From contig NW_001799046.1 in NCBI RefSeq assembly GCF_000165425.1, forward strand, positions 23,342 through 87,341: a DNA stretch of 64,000 nt, in the 5' to 3' direction. The notes under the pieces were generated by a model. That model worked only from the letters and a program-made list of their open reading frames with translations, made no database searches and was not told the origin of the DNA. Numbering within the stretch: the stretch's first letter is position 1; every line of letters begins with the position of its first letter. This DNA is from Paramecium tetraurelia. Its lineage: Eukaryota > Ciliophora > Oligohymenophorea > Peniculida > Parameciidae. Both the position numbers and the translations under genes were made by a program. Below are positions 53,361 through 64,000 of this stretch, in pieces.

Positions 53361-55731
53361 ATGAATCATAGGGCAATTCGGCCATCGAGTGCTTAACAAA
53401 ATATATCTCATGTAAGTGACAAGAATGTCTCATTTCATAAGAAGTACTATATTTCATTCACTCTTAGCCCTTACAAGTAGCCAAATGTATAGAACGTTTC
53501 ATAATACAGAGTCAAAGAGAGTGAAAAGTTATTTGAGGAGAGTCTGTAGCTAAAGTTGTTAATGAATTAATTGAAGGATGAGAATATTAAGCTAAGAACA
53601 AGAAACACAAACCTAGAAGTAATAGTGCAATCATCATCTAGAAAGACTTATAAAAATGTTAAAAAATAATAGAGGAAGTAGAGACTACTGGAAATATGAA
53701 ACGATTTTATGCCAAACCAAGCACCGACAATCAAATGATTCTCAGTTTCAAAGGTTAAATTAAAGAATTGCGATTAAACCTTGATTAAAGAGAATAGGAA
53801 ATGCTAGCTCTCAAAAAGTCAGCCAAATACACAAAACTCACGGAAATGGAAATTGAAAGGAAAATGCTATCCGATGAAACAATTCGATTGAAATAAGTTA
53901 TTGATGAACTAGTTCAATAAAATTTATATGCCTAATAAAAAGAGCATGACTAATAAAAAATGTAGGATATGATTTCACAACGAGACAATCTTATTAAGCA
54001 GATGCAACTAGATATAGAATCATTTGAAACTGACAACAAAAATCTTTAATCCCAATTGCAGTAACTCATATCAGCCTATCAAGACCTTGATAGAGAATAC
54101 GCTAAGTTAGATTAAAGCATGCAGAATAAATTAAAATCCAAAGATAAATAATTAATTGAACTCAAAACCCAGCTTACAAGATTGAAAGAGCAATATGATA
54201 AAGAAAAGAAAATGCTCCAACAGCCTAAATTTAGTCCTACTCTCAAAACACACAATAAAGTAGCTAAACGTATTCAAAGTGCTAAACCTCCTGAACAGAT
54301 CACGAAACCAATCCAATTGGATGAAGTGACTCATATCATTTAGGAGATTAAATACAAATTGATTGCTTTGTCACTGCATTCAAAATAAATCGATACTTTA
54401 CTATTCAATCAATCAGCCTAATAAACTACAATAGGATATTTGACTGAGAAGTTGATAAATGATCCATTTTTCCTAAATAAAACCGATGCTAATAACTTTG
54501 CTAGATTTTTGATTGAGTCTCCTGAATAAAAGTATCCCTACATTCCCAATCTCTCTATTGCCTAAGACAACGGATTGATAAGAGGCATGTTCTTTAAAGC
54601 AATTGGGTTTTGGGCTTGCTATGATAAAGTTGAAAAGAGAGTATTGGAATCCAGTTTGGCTAAACTATTCAAAGGATCCTTAAGTTAAGTAGAAAAAGTT
54701 ATGAGTAGGAATGTGTATACAAAAAAGGATTTTGTTGTTTAAATTTTAAAAATCCTATCAAAAAAACAGATTAGAGAATTGGAAATCACTTATTTAATTT
54801 CAAAAGTAAATTGTATTTCCATCATTAGATCATACTGCAATCAAAGAGTCTGAATACTTTAAAAGGAGATGCACTTATAAATTACCTAAGAGAACTAGAT
54901 AAGCTTGACGATGATGAAGATATCAGAGCTGAAGAATTGCAATAATATTATGATAGTCTAGGGTATTTACAATTTAAATTAATTAAATTAGATAAGAGAA
55001 GGGTTTCTTTTTTTATAAGTAATTAAGAAGCAAACAAGAGTAATTGATAGCATTGTTGGAGACCAAGGAAGACAAAGTGGAGGAAATAGAAACTAATTAA
55101 CTTAACGATGGAGCCCCCTAGAAGTCAGTTTAACAATATATAATAAAAGGAGGACTAGTGAGAAGCCATTCTGATCCAGATCCCTTACAAATGCTTCAAA
55201 TCTAAAAGGATGAGGAAGAAGCAGAAGAAGAGGAGAACTATGAACAAGAGATGTAATAGGAATACTTAAATTAACAAAAATCATAAAAAGATAAATATCC
55301 ATTTAATTTCGATGAACAAGAGGGTGAATATGAAAATAATGAGGAAGAGAATGATGATTATTAGCCTGATTTAAATAATGCTTAGATTGATGAATAAGAT
55401 TAATAAGAGGAAGAGGATGATGATTACAACATCAACGTTGATGGAGTCTTTGAGGAAGATAATGATGATGAGAATGATTAATGGGAGAAAGTAGAAAATA
55501 AAGGAAACTTTCCAGTTCGATAAGAGTAATTATTGTGTTTATAAACAGTCGATAAATTCCAAACAGTAGACCTACATCCAGTTATGTAAATAAGGTTAAT
55601 AGAAGTAATAGTGATGTCAAGGCTAGTTTGGCTTCAGAATTGCATCCTACTAAAGAAATTAATGAAGAAGGTATGTTATTTTAATTGAATTCTTAGAATA
55701 TATGGAAGAATAATTTGAAGAAGAAAATTGA
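53361..55731 (+). CDS. Coiled-coil protein with acidic C-terminus (748 aa)
   Basis: ATG 53361 (MNHRAIRPSSAQQ) to TGA 55729-55731. Five introns, 53619-53641, 54806-54828, 54963-54991, 55526-55548 and 55671-55696 (23, 23, 29, 23, 26 nt), leave exactly 749 codons. Residues about 60-300 are long coiled coil (IKELRLNLDQREQEML; QLIELKTQLTRLKEQY). A globular part follows (GYLTEKLINDPFFLNKTD; LIRGMFFKAIGFWACY). The last 200 residues are strongly acidic and Gln/Asn-rich and end YMEEQFEEEN. No enzyme motif was found. Such proteins are common in ciliate cilia and cortex, but location here is inference. Confidence 0.75.
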
Positions 55732-55757
55732 TATATAAATTTTATATAAATTAAAAT

Positions 55758-56241
55758 ATGAAACGAACAAAGGAAACCATTTTCAGAGAGCATCCTGATT
55801 GGCAATAAAGATAAGGTGTTAGTGGTCTGAAAGAATTTGATGGAGAAGATTTATGTAATTCATAATAGTAATCCAAAAGAATTTGATTCCCGTAATAAGT
55901 TTAACAAGGATCAATAAAAATAGTGGATATTCGAGTAAATTGAAGAGAAGAGAAGAAGATAAGAATAAGAAAAGGCAGAGGAAATGGCATATGCTCAATA
56001 AACCTTAGAAATCAATAGATTCAGGGGAATGTTATAAGATAACTTTGCATCTAGGAAGACTGATATGGGTGTTGCCACCAAACAAACAAATCTCCAATTA
56101 GTAATCATTCTTTCAATTTATTATTAGGCTAAGGAGAAAAAAGATAAAGAAGAAAGAGAAAAATAAGAAAAATTGGCCGCTGAACGTGCTGAAAGAGATT
56201 TATTACTTGAGCGTGGTCGTAAATAACCATATCAGGGATGA
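55758..56241 (+). CDS. Short RIB43A-type microtubule-associated protein
   Basis: ATG 55758 to TGA 56239-56241, introns 55855-55879 and 56101-56127 (25, 27 nt), 143 residues. The signature GVSGLKEFDGEDL followed by RNKFNKDQQKQWIFEQIEEK matches the central RIB43A motif, in which a FxGED box precedes a QQ...W...Q helix. RIB43A proteins lie inside the A tubule of ciliary doublets near the ribbon protofilaments. Known members are about 380 residues, so this one keeps only the central part, with a short N-terminus and an E/K/R-rich helical end (AAERAERDLLLERGR). It starts 26 bp after the preceding stop. It could be a mini-paralog. Confidence 0.75.
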
Positions 56242-56576
56242 TCATCATAAATATGTTTCATCTTTTCATATCATAATTAGTTATATTATTTAATCAAATT
56301 ATAAGTTTATTAAATATAATAATTAACTTCTTTGATTCTCTGGAGCCAAGATAATGAAATAACTTGAATCAAAATTTGTATTTAATTCAAATGCTCTAAT
56401 TTTACTACCTTAAATCTATTATTCTGAGATAGAATGCTTATCTAAATTTTAAAGTTTCATTCTGAAAGTTATTATTTTAAAGTATAATTTCTTAGATCAT
56501 GCAATTTAATACCATCCATATAAATTATCAAAATTGAAAGTAATCTATTATCAATCTAATAGAATTTAGCGCTAAA
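56242..56576. other. Intergenic 335 bp
   Basis: AT-rich, with no convincing frame. A stretch around 56341-56390 (GGAGCCAAGATAATGAAATA and after) weakly resembles 57906-57960 of the following gene, perhaps by chance or from an old local duplication. It presumably holds the promoter of the protease gene. Confidence 0.35.
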
Positions 56577-58954
56577 ATGCAGTTCAAGAATTTTCAATCG
56601 ATTAATTTTAATATTAATATGAATTAAAATAAAACGAATTTATATGGAATTTTGGTAGATATTTCAGGATCAATGAAATATCCCTATGAAACAATCGAAA
56701 AAGGATCCAACTTAGACAAAAAAATACTATAGCCTAATGAATCTCGATTGGCTTCTGTCTTGTAAATAATTTAGGGGGCTTTAGGGAAACATGATTTAAA
56801 AGATGACCATCTTTTTTTGTCAGCTTTTGGATGCTACCATGATGTTGAAGTTATAGATTTGGTACCTTTCTTAAAATCCATAATCAATATCGTGAAATTA
56901 ATAATTACAATAAGAGGGCTTTAATAATATAGCTAAAATTGTTATAAAGATTATCCTAAACTTTTATATGATTTAGTAGAAGGGAATGGAGCTAAAAATT
57001 TATCCTAATTTTATAAGCTGCAAGAATTTAGGACCGATATTTCAAATATCAAGGCACAGTTATTATATAATGAATTCAAAAGGAATAAAAAATAATTAAA
57101 CTCATTTATAGAAAAACTGCCAAAATAAGTGAAAATGACAAGCAATACTTATAGTGCCCAAGCTCTATTATTAGGAAGGAAATTTTAATCTACTTTAAAC
57201 CCTATTATTTCAAAAAAACAAAAAAAGATTTAGCAGTAATTACTTAATTTGGATAATTGTATTCCATTTGATTATTTTTTTGGCAAAATTTAGGAATGCT
57301 TACAACCTATATTAGACGAGATTTAAAAGTTAAATAATAAAAATAATAACAAAGCTGATGATCTTGAGAATAAACTATAATAAATTCTAGAAAAAGTAAA
57401 GAATTAATAATAATAAAAATCAATTGAATATTTATAAGATAAATTGAGAGAAATATAAAACATTTAAGAAAACATTATACAAGTTTTGAAGCAATACAGT
57501 TTTATTCCTAATGATTTGATTAATGAACAAATAAACCTAGAAAAATTCTAGATTATCAGCATAGAAGAAGTAGTAAAAGACATTAAAATCGAGGAATATC
57601 AATCAAAATATCAAATGAAAAAGGAAGATTTAGATTTTTTTAAGTCATTTGAATCGATTTGCTATGGATGTACTCCATTGAAGAAAAGTTTGGAGTTGAC
57701 TTTAAAAACTGCATTCTTAGAATTCAAAAATAAATTCTTGTTTATTGTATCTGATGGAGACTCAACTGATGGTAATCCTGTAGAGTATGCGACAGAGTTA
57801 AAAAACAAAGGATTTATTATATTTTGTTATTATATTAGTTCTAGTAACAGTGCCTCGAGTAAAACTAGTTGTATTCAAAAGTAGAATATATTAAGGGAGA
57901 AGGAGCCAAGACAATGTTTGAAATAAGTTCTGAATACTCAAATTTTGAGTTTCCTTTACGATAAATAGAAAATTATACAAATATCAAATTATCTTAGGAT
58001 GGCAAAAGCAGATTATTTTTATAAAGTAATAATTCAGAGTCATTTAAATAATTTCTTGATTATTTCATGAAAATCTCGAAAGATAATGATAAATTGATTG
58101 AAATCGCTGGGAGAATTACAATAGAAAAGTAAATGAGTTCCAGTAAAGGATTTTAACCAAAGCGATAAATTGGAGGAACATGTTATGCAACTTCTATTGC
58201 AACTGTCTATTCTATAATGTTGTAAAAGATTTATAAAAGAGAAGGTGATTACCCAGGCTTCTTTCGAATAAGGGATCTATTAATACAAGAGTATGGGAAA
58301 CATGGGGCAATCACCTCTAAGGTTGTTTAAGAAACTTGCTCATACTATAGATTGCAATGTCGCAAACTAAAATCTATTAGTAAAATCAAATAAGCTTTAC
58401 ATTAGTAGAGACCAATCATTGCAAGATTTGCTTTGTGTGACGATTAATGGAATGCTAATACTGAGAATCAGATGGGATTTATACCTTTCTTTGAAAGAAA
58501 CCCATTTGGTATTTTGACTACTGTAGGGCCGCAATCAAACAAGAATATAGGAGGACATTCAGTTGTTTTGTACTCCTATACTGAAGATTACTACTTATTT
58601 ATTAATTCATGGGGAACTAGTTGGGGAGATAGAGGGTTTTTTAAAGTATAAAGTTTGGATGTCTTAGGTGAAATGGAGTTTATAGAGGTTTTTTGGGAAA
58701 CAACTGATTTAACGGAATCAGAAAAAAAGGTATTTAAGGAGGATGCTGGATAAAAAATGAATAAGTTTTACTAGAATTACTTAAGTTCAATTGGAAATAT
58801 CAAATACACTTGTCCGAAATGTTTTTAATAATCTTTTATAAATTAATATAAAGGAAATTATTATGATGCAGAATGTCCAAAATGTAACTAGTAATTTCAT
58901 TCAGAATCACTTGGTTCATTATTTGTAGACTATCTAAATGGCAAGAATATTTGA
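56577..58954 (+). CDS. vWA domain-papain-like cysteine protease fusion with zinc ribbon
   Basis: ATG 56577 to TGA 58952-58954, one 26-nt intron (57859-57884), 783 residues. N-terminal von Willebrand A fold: MIDAS DISGS at 28-32, then after an inserted Asn/Gln/Lys-rich helical region of roughly 230 residues, Thr366 (CTPL) and Asp393 (FIVSDGD). Next comes a C1A papain-type peptidase: Gln522, nucleophile Cys527 (GGTCYAT), His652 (GGHSVVLY), Asn668 (INSWGTSWGD), so the triad is complete. The Gln-to-Cys spacing is one residue shorter than in papain, and Gln522 is a TAA codon. The end carries two CPKC pairs, a zinc ribbon. No signal peptide or obvious prodomain is seen, so it is probably cytosolic. 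Metal-dependent binding by the vWA domain may select partners; the substrate is unknown. Its last 277 bp are duplicated at 41274-41549. Confidence 0.8.
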
Positions 58955-61900
58955 TTGACATTTAATAATTACTACCCTATGTATAAATTATTTATATAAA
59001 TTAATATTATATTCTAATATGATCAAATCATCAAATAGCCTAAGATGAATGTTAATAATAACCCTTAAGCCGTATTAGTATTATTTGTATCATTGATTGT
59101 ATTATTGATAGGACCATTTGGCTAATCTTTTTTGGTACAAACTTAGCATTTGTTTGCTGAACTATTCCATGTATATGTATATCCTGAAAGTTTAAAACAA
59201 TCAGTTTATATTAATGTTGATGGATCAGTGGCTCTACATATTCCATTAATCATAGAACATATTTATTATGATTATTTATCCCAATTAAAGAATCTTGAAC
59301 AAGTTCCACTCACTTAATTATATGTACCACATGTATGATTTGTACATATACTTGTAATACTAGAACTAGCTGCACTCCATGAACATCTATCTTATGCAGC
59401 TACACAAGCACTTTAATCATTATTTGCAGATGAACATGAATTCATTAAAGTACAAGTTCCACTATCAGCTACAGCCTATGCAGAAGTTGATTATGTAAAT
59501 ACACAAATTCCATCTAATCCACCAAAATTGCATGCTGTTTTAGTTGTGTAACTTGAACATTTAGCCTTTGGGATACAAGACAGTTCCATTTGTGAAATGC
59601 AAGATGGTAAAGCAGCTTAACAAACATTAATGGATGTTCCCATTTTGAATATCAGCACATGAAAGTAATCTACATTTGGCTGTATTATTATTTGAATCAG
59701 AACCAACCTCCCAAAAGCAAAGTCCATCATTTCCAACAGCTGTTGAACAAATAATTTAGGTTGAATAACTAGAACAATTTGTTTTAAGTAAACATTTAGT
59801 ACCATCTGAAGTACATGTTGATAATTAAGAATTACAAATTGCATGAGTAACACCATTCAAATCAGAGCAAATTTAATCTCTACAACCACTTGTACTCAAA
59901 TCCCATGTACAAACACCTGTTGAAGTTATAACACCAGATTCAACTACAGATCCTTTATCATTTATCTAACATCCTGGTTAGGATTTATATGTTGAACATG
60001 CACCTAAAGGAATGCAACCCGTAGTTCCATCTGTTGTGCATTTTTTATTAGCAATTTAACAATCTTTATGAGTTGCATAAAAGGCATCTGCACATGATTT
60101 AAATGGTTTACAAATCTTAGGATCAGAAGAATTCAAAGCAGGAACTAGATTAAATGCAAGATCCATCATACCCTGTAACACATCCACCATCAATATTTGT
60201 CTCAGTACATGTAGTTAATTCCAATACAATTAGTTCCATTTGTTGTACATTTATTACTTATCAATTTACAAGATTCATCATTATTCCAAGCTAAACTCTT
60301 GCATGATGTATAAGTAAAACAAGCTCCTTTCGAACCATCACTATTGACAAACTTCTCAATCCATAAACATGGTCCATTTGTGCCTTCAATAGAAGCTTCT
60401 CTAATAGTAGTTAATTCACAAGCTTTAAACTCTAGCACATCTACCATTTGGTCCAGCAGTACATCCTTATCTTTAAGTCTAACAAATGGTGTGAGTTGTT
60501 CCTATAAAATCTTAACAATCTTTATCTCTACACTCATTTAATGTATAATCCCATGCACATATTGTACCATTTAATGCAGTTATACAAGCAGCATTTACAG
60601 AGGCAGCAGAACAACTTGGATTTAGTTACACACCCTCCTCCACTTTTAGTTGTACAATTTGTAAAATACTTTGTACAATCTACATCTGTTCATAAACTAA
60701 TTGGGGCAGTGTTACATCTCTTAATTGTACAATATGCTGCAGTAGTTACAACATTTTAAGAATTTACGACATCTCGCATCCATTCACAACATTATCCAGT
60801 AGAAGATACAACACATCCTGCTTTCTCTTAACCTTAAACACATGTTCCTCTCGCTACACAATTAATACCATTTCTTGTACATGTACATAACGCATAACTA
60901 CATTATTCATCTGTTCTTAAAACATAGTCTTCACATAATTTAATTTTGCATCTTATAAATATCTATTGTACATCCATATAAATAGTTATTGCATTATTCA
61001 GCTGTAGCTGTTTCTTCAGGTGCGTTTTCACAAGTCTTAGTAATACAATAATGTTCCAGTCCAATAACATGGTTGTCCAGTACTATTGTAATAACATTAT
61101 TTCTGATTCATTAATTCACAAATCTCTGGAATATCTATACATCCTTATCCATCTGATGAGACTGTACATTTATTGTTGAGATAGGCTTTACATTTTGCAT
61201 CATCATCAAATTCTGATGTTGCAGGAGCAGTAGAACAAGATTTATCATTACATTCTTTTCCATTCCAACCACAAGGATCTCCAGCAGCATTGATTCTTGC
61301 AATACTCAATACCTATAACTTAAGTTGAACAGCCAGCAGTTTATTAACATCCTCTTAGAATTGGTTATCCACCATTAGCATCTGGACTAGCATACACTGT
61401 ACATTTGATACTTGGTGTATTATAATATTTAAAGCAGTCATTGTGAGTTAATGTTGATAGTTAAGGAGCAGTTGTACATGACTTATCCTAACAAGCAGGT
61501 TCAGGTAAACTACTATTTGTATTCCAAACACAATCTATTCCACTTGCATTAGTTATGCATTAATCTTTAATTGTATATGAACTACATGGTCCTCTTGCCA
61601 TACAACCAGGAGCAGCTACTTTATTAAGTGCTCTGATTGTACAACCTAGATTTGAATCAACTGCAAAGCATTTAGCATGAGTATTATATAAATTTGAAAC
61701 TTCTATATTTGCACAAGCCAAATCAACACATGTCTTAACAGATGGATTCCAGAAACATTTTTTATCATTCATATCTAATTTACATTATAATGATGATTTA
61801 TATAATGAACATGCAGTTTCTTACTTGACATCCACCTGCTCTTGCAACTGTACAAGCCTATGAATAATTAGAACATTCTGTATCATCATCATGAGAAGCA

Positions 61901-64000
61901 TCTGATGGAGCTGTATCACATCCTTTTCTAATACAAATAGAATTAAACACTAAGACACACTCCCTCTATTGCATTTAGACATTAAGTAGATGATTAATCT
62001 GAACATTTTGCAGTCATGATAGTGCAACCATTATTAGTCTAATTTACTGTACAAGTTTTCAACCAAGAATAACAATTATCATGATTAAATGTAAAACCTG
62101 TGGCATTTGCACAAGTTCTAGCCATACATCCTGTACTTCCATTTACAGTACATCCAGCTTTGATTGCACTACAATTATCATGAGTATAATTGCCTGTTCC
62201 TAAAAATACTGTTTCACAAGTAGATGAACTTGAGGCAGGCACACATGCTGAATCATTACTAGTGGATGCAATACATAATCCTTCTCCTGCTTGATAGCAA
62301 CCTGTCATTGCAGTTGAATATCCAGAACATTATGCTGCTTTTTAAACACAAGCAGTTTTGGCTCTATTAACACTGCATCCCAAATTATATGATTAACAAA
62401 TTTCATAAGTTAATGATACACCTGTAATCTTAGCACAATCGGTAGAAACATTTAAAATAGTAATACAAGTGCTTTGAATTATAGAGGTAGCATTTTCCAT
62501 TTACAGAATAAGTACAAGATTCAGTTGTTCCTAAATACTATTCGCATGTTGACTTATAATCTTAACATGAAGTGCCATCACTTAATGAGGTGCAGCCTTT
62601 GTTATAAGAGAAACATATATTATGATTCAGATCAGCCCCAGTAATTGTATTACAAGTAGTACCTGTTATTTTGTAGCAAGAATTTTCATACCATAAACAG
62701 GAACGTCTCATCAGCCTATGCAACACATGAAATTCTAAGTTGTATAATTCTTACAAATCTGTCTAGGAGTGTTAACATCCAGTACCATCCTATAGATTAA
62801 ATACATTTACTATGATATAATTTACATCATGTCAAGGTTTGAGTCCCTGTCTTTCCATTCACTAAGCTGCATTAAGTAGAAGGATCTGAGATAGAAATGC
62901 ATTTTAATGCTTCATCCCATATGCAATCTGCTGAACAATTTTCTCTCAAAGTATAACCTGAACAACTGATCTCTTTTACTAACAAGCAGTTCCTGAATAA
63001 TTAACTGTGCAATCAGGATTATATAAAGCACATATATCTTTGGTCAGATTGCTACCAGTTACATAAACACAATCTGTAGAAGTATTGGTGACAGAAGAGC
63101 ATTTAGAATGCCAGACACAATTACTTTATGGTCCAGAATCTTACGACCTAGTGCAATTGTCACTTTTTGTATACTCTGCACAAGTGTTTTTCATTTCCTA
63201 ACAAGAGGTTCCTGCTTTATTTACAGTACATTTATTATTATAAGAGACACAAATATCATGAGTTAAATTTGTACCAACTACATATACACAGTCAGTAGTT
63301 GGATCACTAACAGAAATACAACTAGATTTCCAAATGCATTTAGAACCTGAGGAAACAGTACATGAATCCTAATTTTGGTAATCTGTACATAAGCTCTTTT
63401 TATCTTAACAAGCAGTCCCAGCTTTATTTGATGTGCAGATAGAGTTATACCCAGAGCAATCGGAATCACTCAAACCTGAAGTTGCAGTAATGGCTGCACA
63501 ATCAGTTAACAATCCTCTTACAGGAACACAATTTGAATTGAGATAAACACACCAATCGAAAGGAGGTTCAGCAGCTGATCTTACACAAGTTTCTTTTGTT
63601 GTATATTCCCCACAAATGGCTTTTTTTACTTGACAGCTAGATTAATATTTATTGCTTGTGCAACCACTATGATAAGATTCGCAAGAAAGATTAAAAAGTT
63701 ACTTCGGAATATATTGACAGTCAGTAGCAGGATCTGTTACCGAGGTGCATTTTTCATTTTTCATGATGCATCCAGCTTTAATACATTTAAAAGAATCTAC
63801 ATATAATGAACAACTTTTTTATATTTCTTAACAACCATTTAACTCCAAACTTGCAACGCAGCCAGCATTAAAATTAGCGCAAATGGCATCTGTTGTTCTA
63901 AAAGAGGTGTCTATCAAAATTGTATCCATATAATCGCATTGACTTGGAGATGTTATTTTATAACAGTACTAGTACTACCGTGTGCTAACGTCAAGCATTG
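58678..64000. repeat. Right arm of inverted duplication
   Basis: From about 58678 to the window end the sequence is the reverse complement of the region running back from 41549 through antigen gene 3. It is very similar near the breakpoint and more diverged through the antigen's middle. The arm runs off the window. The 68-bp gap 58955-59022 matches 41206-41273 in length and position. Confidence 0.8.
59023..64000 (-). CDS. Surface antigen gene 4, 3' part, frame-disrupted
   Basis: This holds the C-terminal half of a fourth cysteine-module surface antigen, ending at TGA 59023-59025 with the same Asn/Thr-rich stem and GPI-type tail as genes 1-3. The 5' part lies beyond 64000. The region from 59023 to about 62600 is close to the 3' ends of the other copies, while 62700-64000 is the divergent central part. 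Extra bases relative to the others include +1 near 60146, 60215, 60421 and 60625, and several frame changes occur between 60450 and 62300. A conserved module Cys is replaced by Ser near 60396 (REAS for REAC). As in genes 1-3, it is either a pseudogene or imperfectly corrected sequence. Confidence 0.85.

Noticed and set aside
1-64000. Telomeric repeats or tRNA/rRNA genes
   Set aside because: I saw no runs of C4A2/C3ACA-type repeats and no cloverleaf or rRNA-like stretch in this reading, although a tRNA scan was not possible.

Overview
The window reads as nuclear DNA of a ciliate, almost certainly a Paramecium of the aurelia group. TAA and TAG sit inside reading frames as glutamine codons and only TGA ends genes. 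About two dozen introns can be inferred, nearly all 20-33 nt long, GT...AG, most often 25 nt. Base composition is very AT-rich. Four very large genes encode cysteine-rich GPI-anchored surface antigens (immobilization antigens), a family known from Paramecium. I cannot name the species or strain. With the standard genetic code almost nothing here looks coding, so the annotation was made by reading TAA/TAG as Gln and removing tiny introns.

Region 1 (1-41205) is a head-to-tail array of three surface-antigen genes of about 9.5-9.75 kb: 432-9930, 17815-27309 and 31456-41205. Each follows a nearly identical flank of about 430 bp. They are separated by unusually long AT-rich spacers (7.5 and 3.7 kb before the conserved flanks) that hold decayed coding remnants, one intact 321-codon ORF of unknown function, and in spacer 1 about 4.5 kb absent from spacer 2. 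Compared with one another, the antigen copies show many 1-2 nt insertions and almost no deletions, which break their frames. They are either pseudogenes or, more likely, an assembly in which repeated sequence was not fully corrected.

Region 2 (41206-58954) is compact, ordinary gene-rich DNA with intact frames. It holds relics of a protease gene tail and another gene, an SLC44 choline-transporter-like protein with six introns, two small proteins that look helical, a two-domain cyclic-nucleotide-binding protein, and a divergent pair of 549- and 760-residue proteins. Then come two small genes, a 748-residue coiled-coil/acidic protein, a short RIB43A-type microtubule-inner protein, and a 783-residue fusion of a von Willebrand A domain with a papain-type protease and a zinc ribbon. 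Several of these could be ciliary or cortical, but only RIB43A is a firm link.

Region 3 (59023-64000, minus strand, open at the right edge) is the 3' half of a fourth surface antigen. With the protease gene it mirrors the end of antigen gene 3: both antigen stops lie exactly 68 bp from a protease stop codon in convergent orientation. The window is therefore a large inverted duplication around a spacer of about 17 kb. Only the right arm keeps the whole protease gene; the left arm keeps its last 276 bp.
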